6,171 nucleotides of DNA from Spirochaetaceae bacterium (GTDB taxonomy: Bacteria > Spirochaetota > Spirochaetia > Treponematales > Rectinemataceae), in the NCBI GenBank assembly GCA_016794765.1, contig JAEUJG010000260.1:1-6171 (forward strand). Direction: 5' to 3'. The notes beneath the pieces are model-generated. The model had not been told where the DNA came from and ran no database searches. It saw nothing but the letters and a program-made list of their open reading frames with translations. Numbering within the stretch: the first letter of the stretch is position 1; each line of letters starts with the position of its first letter. Below are positions 1-4,781 of this stretch, piece after piece. A program made the position numbers and the translations under genes.

Positions 1-19
1 CGCCGCAAGGCGGTTTTTT
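1..19 (+). terminator. Intrinsic terminator, repeat copy 1 (5' edge cut)
   Basis: CGCC, a GCAA tetraloop and GGCG form the visible stem, followed by TTTTTT at 14-19. The outermost stem base on the left lies outside the window. In copy 2 the same element has a complete CCGCC/GGCGG stem. It would end a rightward transcript arriving from the left of the window. Confidence 0.7.
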
Positions 20-94
20 CATAAGCGGGACCGGAGGGGCTCGAACGCCGACGCGCGCGCGCCGAATAGGCGCGGAAGGCGCGCAGGGACGCGC
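1..94. repeat. 94-bp direct repeat, copy 1 (cut at the left window edge)
   Basis: These bases are identical to 176-269, giving a 94-bp perfect direct repeat with a period of 175 bp. The unit opens with a GC hairpin and a run of six T, continues through a GC-rich stretch with an alternating CG tract around 51-60, and diverges after base 94. The copy begins at the window edge, so it may extend further left and there may be more units outside. Bases 95-175 between the copies are not repeated here. It looks like a partial tandem duplication of a terminator-containing intergenic segment. No coding content is convincing in it. Confidence 0.95.
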
Positions 95-174
95 GCCGCC
101 AGCGCGACGGCGCGGCCCGGAAGCCGGCGGCGGGAAGCCGACGGCTGGAGGGCGAGCCCCATTTGCGATGGCGG

Positions 175-194
175 CCGCCGCAAGGCGGTTTTTT
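175..194 (+). terminator. Rho-independent terminator, repeat copy 2
   Basis: CCGCC (175-179), a GCAA tetraloop (180-183) and GGCGG (184-188) form a 5-bp perfect stem with a stable GNRA loop, followed at once by six T (189-194). Outer GG/CC context may lengthen the stem slightly. The T-run lies only on the plus-strand side, so it ends rightward transcription and does not serve the leftward DUF4256 gene. With copy 1 it makes a double terminator 175 bp apart. Confidence 0.75.
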
Positions 195-269
195 CATAAG
201 CGGGACCGGAGGGGCTCGAACGCCGACGCGCGCGCGCCGAATAGGCGCGGAAGGCGCGCAGGGACGCGC
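176..269. repeat. 94-bp direct repeat, copy 2
   Basis: This is the second perfect copy of bases 1-94. It ends at base 269, nine bases before the stop codon of the DUF4256 gene on the opposite strand, so it forms most of that gene's 3' flank. The absence of any mismatch over 94 bp suggests a recent duplication, active homogenisation or selection. An assembly artefact is also possible, because short tandem duplications of GC-rich hairpins are prone to misassembly. Confidence 0.95.
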
Positions 270-278
270 CGCGGTCGC

Positions 279-842
279 CTACAGGCGTACGATCCCGCGA
301 AACCCCCTGGCCGCGTAATAGGATTCGGCGCCGTTGTGGTAGGTGAAAACGTGATCATAGCGCCTGTCGGCGAAGAGGGCGCCGCCGAGCTTCCTGATGT
401 CCTTCGGGGTCTTGATCCAGGACGAAGTCTTGGCGTCGAAGCTCCCAAATCCCTGCAACAGGCGATACTCTTCCTCGGTCATCAGTTCCACGCCCATCGC
501 CTCCGCCATGCCGACCGCGCTGTCCGCCGGCCGGTTCTCCTTCCGGGATTCCAGCGCTTCGCGGTCGTAGCAGAGACTCCGCCTTCCCGCCGGGCTTTCC
601 GCCGAACAGTCGCAAAAGACCATACTCCCGCTTCCCGCCACGAATTCGACGACGTCGGGCTCGCCGCCGGTTCTTTCCATCTCGTTTACGGCCCATGCTT
701 TTTCCGGAGAGGCTTCCAGGCCTGCCTGGACCCTCTCCCACGAAGCCTTCGCGTGGCGATCCCGGTTTTTTTCGAAGCGCGCGCGCAGGATGCCGAAGAG
801 TTCGGCTTGGCGGGCCGAATCCAAGGTCTTGCCCTTCTTCAT
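279..842 (-). CDS. DUF4256 family protein
   Basis: A 187-residue protein of unknown function that I recognise as the DUF4256 family from its strongly conserved blocks: NEMERTGGEPDVV (residues 53-65), the stretch from DCSAESPAGRRS into YDREALESRKENRP (78-105), KTSSWIKTP (138-146), and a C-terminal block with LGGALF, DRRYD and YHNGAESYYAARGFRG (152-183). Length is typical and the C-terminus ends right after the last conserved block, so the gene looks intact. There is no signal peptide or membrane segment, so it is probably cytoplasmic. The start at 842 is supported by GGGGAGGTG on the minus strand at 856-848, five bases before the ATG. It has no same-strand partner in the window, so the context gives no functional clue. 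Conserved Asp, Glu, His and Arg residues could be catalytic, but this is not established. Confidence 0.9.
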   Translation of the reverse strand: MKKGKTLDSARQAELFGILRARFEKNRDRHAKASWERVQAGLEASPEKAWAVNEMERTGGEPDVVEFVAGSGSMVFCDCSAESPAGRRSLCYDREALESRKENRPADSAVGMAEAMGVELMTEEEYRLLQGFGSFDAKTSSWIKTPKDIRKLGGALFADRRYDHVFTYHNGAESYYAARGFRGIVRL

Positions 843-847
843 GCGTT

Positions 848-856
848 CACCTCCCC
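848..856 (-). promoter_or_regulatory. Ribosome binding site of the DUF4256 gene
   Basis: The minus-strand sequence GGGGAGGTG pairs well with the 16S rRNA 3' end and lies five bases before the ATG at 842. It fixes that start codon. Confidence 0.8.
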
Positions 857-866
857 TAATGAGTCA

Positions 867-895
867 AAGATACGGTTTTCAGAGCCATGATCCAA
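867..895 (-). promoter_or_regulatory. Putative sigma70 promoter of the DUF4256 gene
   Basis: On the minus strand, TTGGAT (895-890) and TATCTT (872-867) are separated by exactly 17 bp. The -10 matches consensus at 4 of 6 positions and the -35 at 3 of 6. A start about seven bases downstream of the -10 would give a leader of roughly 18 nt containing only the ribosome binding site. Spacing and position are good; the hexamers are moderate. Confidence 0.45.
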
Positions 896-904
896 GCGGC
901 GTTC

Positions 905-918
905 CGGGGGAAACCCCG
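905..918. other. GNRA-capped hairpin in the 843-1271 intergenic region
   Basis: CGGGG (905-909), loop GAAA (910-913), CCCCG (914-918). The 5-bp perfect GC stem with a GAAA tetraloop is typical of structured RNA. The CCCC arm could instead pair with GGGG at 927-930, so two alternative folds exist. It sits 18 bases upstream of a terminator-like hairpin on the same strand. Confidence 0.5.
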
Positions 919-934
919 TTCCCGAAGGGGCGCC

Positions 935-963
935 GGGCCCGAAGGACGATCGACGGGCCTTTT
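935..963 (+). terminator. Candidate intrinsic terminator between the divergent DUF4256 and acetyltransferase genes
   Basis: GGCCCG (936-941) pairs with CGGGCC (954-959), with a possible outer G-U pair 935/960, a 12-base loop and TTTT at 960-963. The tail CTTTTATGTT (959-968) is identical to the tail of the much stronger terminator after the membrane-protein gene (2980-2989), which supports its being real. It reads rightward, yet no recognised gene lies upstream on the plus strand, since DUF4256 is leftward. It might end a small RNA or antisense transcript starting near 870-900. The loop is large and the U-tract short. Confidence 0.4.
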
Positions 964-988
964 ATGTTTCGCACAACGCCCAATAGGC

Positions 989-1000
989 GCCGCCGGCGGC
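989..1000. other. 12-bp perfect GC palindrome
   Basis: GCCGCCGGCGGC is its own reverse complement. It lies between the candidate terminator and the acetyltransferase promoter region. In such GC-rich DNA a palindrome of this length could arise by chance, so I assign no function. Confidence 0.3.
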
Positions 1001-1021
1001 GGGTCGGCCGTCCCGCCCTTT

Positions 1022-1048
1022 CGCGCCAAGGACCAAGTCGGTGGCGCG
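1022..1048. promoter_or_regulatory. Inverted repeat upstream of the acetyltransferase promoter (possible operator)
   Basis: CGCGCCA (1022-1028) and TGGCGCG (1042-1048) are perfect inverted arms separated by 13 bases, so the half-site centres are 20 bp apart, about two helical turns. The right arm covers the position expected for the -35 of the -10 element at 1065-1070. This geometry would suit a dimeric regulator. The same bases could also fold as RNA using the inner ACC/GGT pairs. Confidence 0.35.
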
Positions 1049-1070
1049 CTTGGGCGAAGGGTTGTATAGT
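1042..1070 (+). promoter_or_regulatory. Putative promoter upstream of the acetyltransferase gene
   Basis: TATAGT (1065-1070) matches the -10 consensus at 5 of 6 positions and stands out in very GC-rich surroundings. No good -35 lies at the 16-18 bp spacing; the expected place holds TGGCGC, within an inverted repeat. Such a promoter would depend on an activator or use a weak -35. Transcription from about 1077 would give a leader of roughly 195 nt. Confidence 0.35.
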
Positions 1071-1085
1071 TGGCTTGTCGCGTTT

Positions 1086-1123
1086 GGACACCATCTCGGA
1101 GGTCCCGATCCAGCGGGATGTCC
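1086..1123 (+). other. Nested stem-loop in the putative acetyltransferase leader
   Basis: GGACA (1086-1090) pairs with TGTCC (1119-1123), and TCCCG (1103-1107) pairs with CGGGA (1114-1118) around the six-base loop ATCCAG. The two right arms are contiguous, while the left arms are separated by 12 bases, giving a coaxial two-stem shape with a large one-sided bulge. It begins about ten bases after the inferred transcription start. I do not recognise a known riboswitch class in it. Confidence 0.35.
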
Positions 1124-1259
1124 GAAGCAGCCAGGCGCGGAGAATCGCTCGGCCTCCTCCCGATCGAATCCCCCGCCCGGCAACCCGATGCGGCGCTTGA
1201 CGTCGTGTCGAACGCCGAGGGCACCCGTATGGAGTTGTTCCCGTCCTCTCCCCGCGACC

Positions 1260-1266
1260 AAGGAGG
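1260..1266 (+). promoter_or_regulatory. Ribosome binding site of the acetyltransferase gene
   Basis: AAGGAGG lies five bases before the ATG at 1272. It decides the start: the reading frame is open upstream to a GTG at 1041 and an in-frame ATG at 1188, but neither has a comparable site. Confidence 0.85.
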
Positions 1267-1271
1267 GTCCC

Positions 1272-1793
1272 ATGGCCATGTTTGATCTGGGCGAGGATTC
1301 CCCCGCGGAGGGAAACTACGACTTCACGACCGCTCTTTCGGACGCGGAGATCGGCGAGTGCGGGAGGCTGTTCGCCGCGAGCGTAAGCCGGCACTACATC
1401 GCGATGGGCGATCTCCGGGCGGACCGCCTGGACGAGCGGCTCGAATGGCGCGCCGATCTCGCGGAGGAGCTGGAGCGGGAGATTCGCGGCGCGTCCGGGG
1501 ACGTGAACTACGTGGCGGTCCGCGGGCGCGGCGGCGAGGGAATCGTGGCGATTCTCGTCGTTGCCCTAAATGAGGGGAACAAGAGCGCCGAGCTCGGCGA
1601 CCTGGTCGTCCGGAAGGATTGGCGGGGCAGGGGCCTGGGCGAGCTGGTCCTGCGTTGGCTGGAAGCGGCCCTGCGCAAGCGGGGCTTCAGGCGGATCGTC
1701 CTTGAGAGCGGCGCCGGCAACGAGGCGGCCCATGCCTTTTTCGAGCGGCAGGGATTCTCGCCATTGGCCGTGGAATTCGTCAAGGAAATTTAG
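1272..1793 (+). CDS. GNAT family N-acetyltransferase
   Basis: A 173-residue protein predicted to transfer an acetyl group from acetyl-CoA to an amine; the substrate cannot be told from the sequence. The fold order fits GNAT: a beta strand at IVAILVVAL (91-99), then motif A with LGDLVVRKDWRGRGLG (108-123), whose R-G-R-G-L-G at 118-123 is the CoA pyrophosphate-binding loop, followed by the helix ELVLRWLEAALRKRGF (124-139). Next come the strand RRIVLESG and motif B with N150 and AHAFFERQGF (153-162), the usual end of a GNAT core. Length is typical for the family. Residues 1-80 are acidic and presumably hold the substrate-binding part. There is no signal peptide, so it is cytoplasmic. The gene is monocistronic as far as can be seen. 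A longer form from ATG 1188 would add 28 residues, but that extension is low-complexity and lacks a good ribosome site. Confidence 0.9.
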   Translation: MAMFDLGEDSPAEGNYDFTTALSDAEIGECGRLFAASVSRHYIAMGDLRADRLDERLEWRADLAEELEREIRGASGDVNYVAVRGRGGEGIVAILVVALNEGNKSAELGDLVVRKDWRGRGLGELVLRWLEAALRKRGFRRIVLESGAGNEAAHAFFERQGFSPLAVEFVKEI

Positions 1794-1803
1794 TCGGGTC
1801 GCC

Positions 1804-1829
1804 GACTGGATGACACAATGCGTCCAGTC
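1804..1829 (+). terminator. Stem-loop after the acetyltransferase gene (weak terminator candidate)
   Basis: GACTGGA (1804-1810) pairs perfectly with TCCAGTC (1823-1829). A wobble and a G-C pair inside may extend the stem to 9 bp with an 8-base loop. It begins 11 bases after the stop codon, where a terminator is expected. No T-run follows directly; the nearest is around 1855-1860, so it may be a processing or stability hairpin. Confidence 0.4.
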
Positions 1830-1872
1830 TGTCCATTAATAGCTTTAATTGGTGCTTTTTTGCGCTTTTTCC

Positions 1873-1901
1873 TTTACAGCTTTTCGGATAAGGAATACAG
1901 T
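1873..1901 (+). promoter_or_regulatory. Sigma70-type promoter of the membrane-protein gene
   Basis: TTTACA (1873-1878) matches the -35 consensus at 5 of 6, TACAGT (1896-1901) matches the -10 at 4 of 6, and the spacer is exactly 17 bp. Bases 1834-1878 upstream are conspicuously AT-rich for this window, with several T-runs, and could act as an UP element. The expected start near 1908 gives a leader of about 64 nt. Confidence 0.6.
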
Positions 1902-1905
1902 GACC

Positions 1906-1924
1906 CGACGACGCTCGGTCGTCG
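1906..1924 (+). other. Leader hairpin 1 of the membrane-protein gene
   Basis: CGACGA (1906-1911) and TCGTCG (1919-1924) form a perfect 6-bp stem with loop CGCTCGG. An alternative pairing of CCGA (1905-1908) with TCGG (1915-1918) is mutually exclusive with it. It lies at the predicted 5' end of the transcript, where such hairpins often stabilise mRNA. Confidence 0.45.
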
Positions 1925-1937
1925 AAAACGACAGCCG

Positions 1938-1956
1938 TCCGCCCGGCGCGGGCGGA
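1938..1956 (+). other. Leader hairpin 2, next to the ribosome binding site of the membrane-protein gene
   Basis: TCCGCCC (1938-1944) and GGGCGGA (1950-1956) form a perfect 7-bp stem with loop GGCGC. It ends five bases before the AGGGG at 1961-1965 and 15 bases before the ATG, so it could influence ribosome access or act as a protein-binding site. No U-run follows, so it is not an intrinsic terminator. Confidence 0.5.
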
Positions 1957-1971
1957 TCGCAGGGGTCAACA

Positions 1972-2889
1972 ATGTTCCTGTTCGAATCCATTCCCTGGTA
2001 TACCGCCCTCATGGGGCTCTTCGTCTTGGCCTGTCTCATGGGCGTCAACGGCATCACGCGCCGCAGCAAGTGGGCTTCCCTCGCGGTCTACCTGGTCCTG
2101 CCCATCGTGATGACCCTCGTCGTCTGGCCCACGAGCGCCGGACCCGGCACGCCGGTCGGCTACTGGTTCCCCTGGGTGAAGTGCTACTCCGCCCTCGCCG
2201 GCGTCCTCGGCTTCATGGCCCTTCGCCACGTGAAGGGCCTCGACAAGAACCGCCTCATGCTGGCCTTCCCGCCCTTCATCCTCGCGGTCAACATCCTGGA
2301 GGCGGTCATCCGGGATTTCGAGTGTGTCGCCTACAACGGCCTCGTCGACGGCGTCTTCATCCTGGGTGGACCCTGGAACATCCTGAACGGCATCGCGGGA
2401 ATCCTCAACATCGTGACCATCGCGGGCTGGAGCGGGATTTTCGTGAGCAAGGACAAGTCCAAGGACATGATCTGGCCGGACATGCTCTGGTTCTGGATCA
2501 TCGCCTATGACCTCTGGAATTTCGCCTTCGTCTACAACTGCATCCCCGACCGCTCCTTCTATTCCGGACTCCTCCTCCTCCTTTCCTGCACGATCCCCGC
2601 CTTCTTCTTCAAGAAGGGCGCCTGGCTCCAGCACCGCGCGCAGACCCTCGCGCTCTGGGCCATGTTCTCCCTCACCATGCCGTTCTTCGCCGATACCTCC
2701 AGGTTCGCGGTCAAGTCCTCGCACGATCCCGCGGCCCTCTGGTTAGTGAGCGGCCTGTCCCTCGCCGCGAACATCGCGGTCTTCGTCTACCACTTCGCCA
2801 TGGTGCTGAAGCACAAGAAGCACCCGCTCAAGCACGAGATCTACGTGGATCATCCCGCGTACCAAGCCGTCGCCGCGGCGAACCGCTAG
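1972..2889 (+). CDS. Multi-pass inner-membrane protein, DUF5692-like
   Basis: A 305-residue hydrophobic protein that I match from memory to the DUF5692 family of uncharacterised membrane proteins. The N-terminal FESIPWY, the RRSKW motif (30-34), VLPIVMTLVVWPT (42-54), YWFPWVKCYSALAGVLGF (64-81) and the ILEAVIRDFE block (108-117) are what I remember as its landmarks. Hydrophobic segments lie near 9-26, 35-52, 68-85, 95-113, 124-152 (re-entrant or double), 170-190, 197-213, 224-240 and 255-279, about eight or nine spans. The tail KHKKHPLKHEIYVDHPAYQ (280-298) is basic and His-rich, so probably cytoplasmic. Acidic, Trp and Asn residues in the membrane (E110, D116, N137, D180, N183) suggest a transporter or enzyme rather than a plain anchor, but no function is known to me. 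ATG 1972 is chosen because the protein starts there with family-like sequence; its ribosome site (AGGGG) is weak. The frame is open back to a TTG at 1849, but that would span the promoter. It has its own promoter and terminator. Confidence 0.8.
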   Translation: MFLFESIPWYTALMGLFVLACLMGVNGITRRSKWASLAVYLVLPIVMTLVVWPTSAGPGTPVGYWFPWVKCYSALAGVLGFMALRHVKGLDKNRLMLAFPPFILAVNILEAVIRDFECVAYNGLVDGVFILGGPWNILNGIAGILNIVTIAGWSGIFVSKDKSKDMIWPDMLWFWIIAYDLWNFAFVYNCIPDRSFYSGLLLLLSCTIPAFFFKKGAWLQHRAQTLALWAMFSLTMPFFADTSRFAVKSSHDPAALWLVSGLSLAANIAVFVYHFAMVLKHKKHPLKHEIYVDHPAYQAVAAANR

Positions 2890-2904
2890 GCGGCGGCACG
2901 AGCT

Positions 2905-2927
2905 CCGCGGGGCTCCGGGCCCCGCGG
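2905..2927 (+). other. Strong GC hairpin after the membrane-protein gene
   Basis: CCGCGGGGC (2905-2913) pairs perfectly with GCCCCGCGG (2919-2927), leaving a 5-base loop TCCGG. This 9-bp all-GC stem begins 16 bases after the stop codon. It has no T-run, so on its own it is not an intrinsic terminator. It probably acts with the terminator just downstream, as an RNase block or pause. Confidence 0.65.
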
Positions 2928-2940
2928 GTTGGCGGGAACA

Positions 2941-2984
2941 CGATGGCGGGGGCCGCGGCGCGGCCGGCCCGCCATCGTTCTTTT
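2941..2984 (+). terminator. Rho-independent terminator of the membrane-protein gene
   Basis: CGATGGCGGG (2941-2950) pairs perfectly with CCCGCCATCG (2968-2977). An inner stem GGCCG (2951-2955) with CGGCC (2961-2965) extends it, leaving a two-base bulge and loop CGGCG. TTCTTTT (2978-2984) follows at once. This is the best terminator in the window. It contains an in-frame ATG at 2943 that would otherwise be taken as the start of the kinase gene, which argues strongly against that start. Confidence 0.85.
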
Positions 2985-2987
2985 ATG

Positions 2988-3016
2988 TTGCGGCTCCCCG
3001 CCGGATCGTGGATACT
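2988..3016 (+). promoter_or_regulatory. Putative promoter of the histidine kinase gene
   Basis: TTGCGG (2988-2993) and GATACT (3011-3016) are 17 bp apart; the -35 matches at 3 of 6 and the -10 at 4 of 6. The -10 and its next bases (ATACTGG) are identical to those of the promoter at 5695-5702. A start about seven bases downstream would fall at or next to the ATG at 3024, implying a leaderless or nearly leaderless mRNA. That fits the lack of a ribosome site there. Confidence 0.4.
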
Positions 3017-3023
3017 GGATTCC

Positions 3024-4781
3024 ATGGAACGCGCGCGCCGGAGTCCGGGCATCTTCTCCTATTTCGCCGCGGCGCTGGCGGTGGCGACCCTCCTGCCCCT
3101 CGTGGCGACCCTGACGCTCTGGCGTTTCGCCTACCAAGGCAACGCGACGCGTTCCCTCGGGCTCGCCCAGATCAGGGGAGCCTTGGACGGCTTTTCGGCG
3201 CTGCTGGAAACCGATCCCTTCGCGGCGCCCCTCCTCGAAAACCGCGAGGCGCTCGCCCAGGCGCGACGCCTCCTCAACGGGCCCATCCGCTCCCTGCGCG
3301 TGGGAGCCTCCGGCGAGGGCGAGGCGCGCGCCGCCTTACGATCCTTTTTCGGGACGGAGGAACTCGATTGCGCGGGCGGCTCCATCCTGGACAGCGAAGG
3401 GCGGGCGGTCGGCGCGCGGAACGCCGACGGCACCTGGTCCCTCGTCGATCCGCCCTGGGCGGCGCGCGCGGCCGCCTTGTGGGACGCGGCGACGGAGGAA
3501 GAACGGCGGCGCCTCGCCAACGCTCCCGTCTTCATCCGCGCGGAGCGGGACATCGCGCGCTCGGTGATCCGGGTCGGCCGGGCCGGCTATGTCTGGGCGA
3601 TCACCGAGGCTCCCAAGCCCGACACGCCCGCCTTCGAGCTTTTCCATCCGGAGATCGAGGCGGTCGACGTGAGCGGCCTCGTCAACAGCGCCGGGGAGCG
3701 GATCGGCGTCGAGATCTCCCGGCTTCGCGGCTTGTTGGGCACCGCGCGCGAGTCGGAAACCATACGCTTCGACTATTCCTGGAAAAATCCCGGGGACTCG
3801 CGGGAGCGCAGGAAGATCGTACTTCTCCGCCACCTCCCCAGCCAGCGGATCATCCTCTGCGCGGGGCTCTACGAGGACGAATACTTCCTGCCCGCCCAGG
3901 CGGCGCAATACCTGTTTATTTTCATGGTTTTGGCGATCGGCGCCATCTCGACAGCCCTTTCCCTCGGCATCATCCTGCGGATCAACCGCTCCCTCCGAGA
4001 CCTGACCCTCTTCTCGGAGTCGGCGGGCAGCTCCGGGGCCAGGTCCCGCGAACCGCCCCGCAGCGGCATCCGGGAGATCGACGTCCTGGCCCGGACGATG
4101 GTCGAGATGGAGGGGCAGATCCTATCCAGGCAAGGCGCGCTGGAGCGGGAAGTGGCCGAAAAGAACGCCTTGCTCCGCGAGGTCCACCACCGCGTCAAGA
4201 ACAACCTCTCCGTCCTCGCGAGCATGGTCTCCCTGCAGATGGAGCGGACCGATTCGGCGGAGGCCCGCGAGGCGCTCGAGCGGATGGAGGGCCGGGTCGC
4301 CTCGATGGCGATGGCCTATCAACAGCTTGTCGAGTCGGGCGAGTACGCCCGCATCCCCTTCGACGAGTACCTGCGGAGTCTCCTGTCCTACTACCAGAGC
4401 TCGGTGGCTCCGGGGCGGCCGCCGGTGGCGCGGAGCGAATCGCTCGAGCCCTGCGCCATCGGCCTCGATTCGGCGGTGCCGCTCGGGATCGTGGCGCAGG
4501 AACTCGTCGCCAACGCCTATGCGCACGGCTTGCCCGCGGGGCGGCTGCCGGGACGCGAGCCGGCGATCTCGGTAACCTTGTCGCGCGAAGGCGGCCGCGT
4601 GGTCCTCGAGGTGGCCGACAACGGCGAAGGCCTTGCCGCCGACGCCGAGGAGCGCACGGGGCTTCTCCTCGTGCGCGCGCTCGCGGCCCAGCTCGGCGCG
4701 GTCTTCTCCCTCGACAGCCCCTCGCCGCCCCTGGGCGGCACCCGCGCGCGCTTCGCGCTGGAGCTTCAGGTCCCCGGGTGA
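3024..4781 (+). CDS. Membrane sensor histidine kinase, Cache-like sensor with HisKA_2 and HATPase_c
   Basis: A 585-residue sensor kinase that autophosphorylates on His in response to an extracytoplasmic signal and passes the phosphate to a response regulator. Order: basic N-terminus, TM1 (about 10-33), an extracytoplasmic region of about 260 residues, TM2 (about 296-320), a HAMP-like linker with heptad character (about 321-380), the dimerisation/phosphoacceptor helix and the ATPase. The sensor resembles a Cache domain: GYVWAIT (188-194) and FHPEIE (207-212) are typical of its second half. The H-box LLREVHHRVKNN is of the HisKA_2/HWE-related class; the His of HRVKN (about 389) is the likely phospho site. 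N-box ELVANAYAHG has E493 and N497, G1 is DNGEGL (532-537) and a short G2 is TGLLLVRAL. No receiver domain is fused and no regulator is adjacent, so the partner is unknown. The start is the in-frame ATG just before TM1. ATG 2943 lies inside a terminator and ATG 2985 in its tail; none of the three has a ribosome site. Confidence 0.88.
   Translation: MERARRSPGIFSYFAAALAVATLLPLVATLTLWRFAYQGNATRSLGLAQIRGALDGFSALLETDPFAAPLLENREALAQARRLLNGPIRSLRVGASGEGEARAALRSFFGTEELDCAGGSILDSEGRAVGARNADGTWSLVDPPWAARAAALWDAATEEERRRLANAPVFIRAERDIARSVIRVGRAGYVWAITEAPKPDTPAFELFHPEIEAVDVSGLVNSAGERIGVEISRLRGLLGTARESETIRFDYSWKNPGDSRERRKIVLLRHLPSQRIILCAGLYEDEYFLPAQAAQYLFIFMVLAIGAISTALSLGIILRINRSLRDLTLFSESAGSSGARSREPPRSGIREIDVLARTMVEMEGQILSRQGALEREVAEKNALLREVHHRVKNNLSVLASMVSLQMERTDSAEAREALERMEGRVASMAMAYQQLVESGEYARIPFDEYLRSLLSYYQSSVAPGRPPVARSESLEPCAIGLDSAVPLGIVAQELVANAYAHGLPAGRLPGREPAISVTLSREGGRVVLEVADNGEGLAADAEERTGLLLVRALAAQLGAVFSLDSPSPPLGGTRARFALELQVPG

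Noticed and set aside
31..50. A tRNA-like T-loop motif (TTCGAGC on the minus strand) in both repeat copies
   Set aside because: The five bases on each side do not pair properly (about 3 of 5), and no anticodon arm, D arm or acceptor stem could be built around it. It is neither a tRNA nor a convincing tRNA remnant or attachment site.
168..890. A 240-codon open frame on the plus strand opposite DUF4256
   Set aside because: It is the antisense shadow of a gene with unmistakable family motifs, it starts just before a terminator hairpin, and it has no ribosome site.
1160..1205. A CCCGGCAACC motif resembling the SAM riboswitch core
   Set aside because: The purine-rich GGTGGAGGGA-type strand and the P1 and P4 stems of SAM-I are missing, and an acetyltransferase is not a typical SAM-regulated gene. 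The match is a short, GC-rich coincidence.
1197..1233. TTGACG with TATGGA as a closer promoter for the acetyltransferase
   Set aside because: The spacing is 25 bp, too long for sigma70, and no -10 lies at 16-18 bp.
1966..2724. A 252-codon minus-strand open frame within the membrane-protein gene
   Set aside because: The product is a low-complexity Glu/Gly/Asp-rich sequence, the usual antisense of a GC-rich hydrophobic gene, and it has no start signals.
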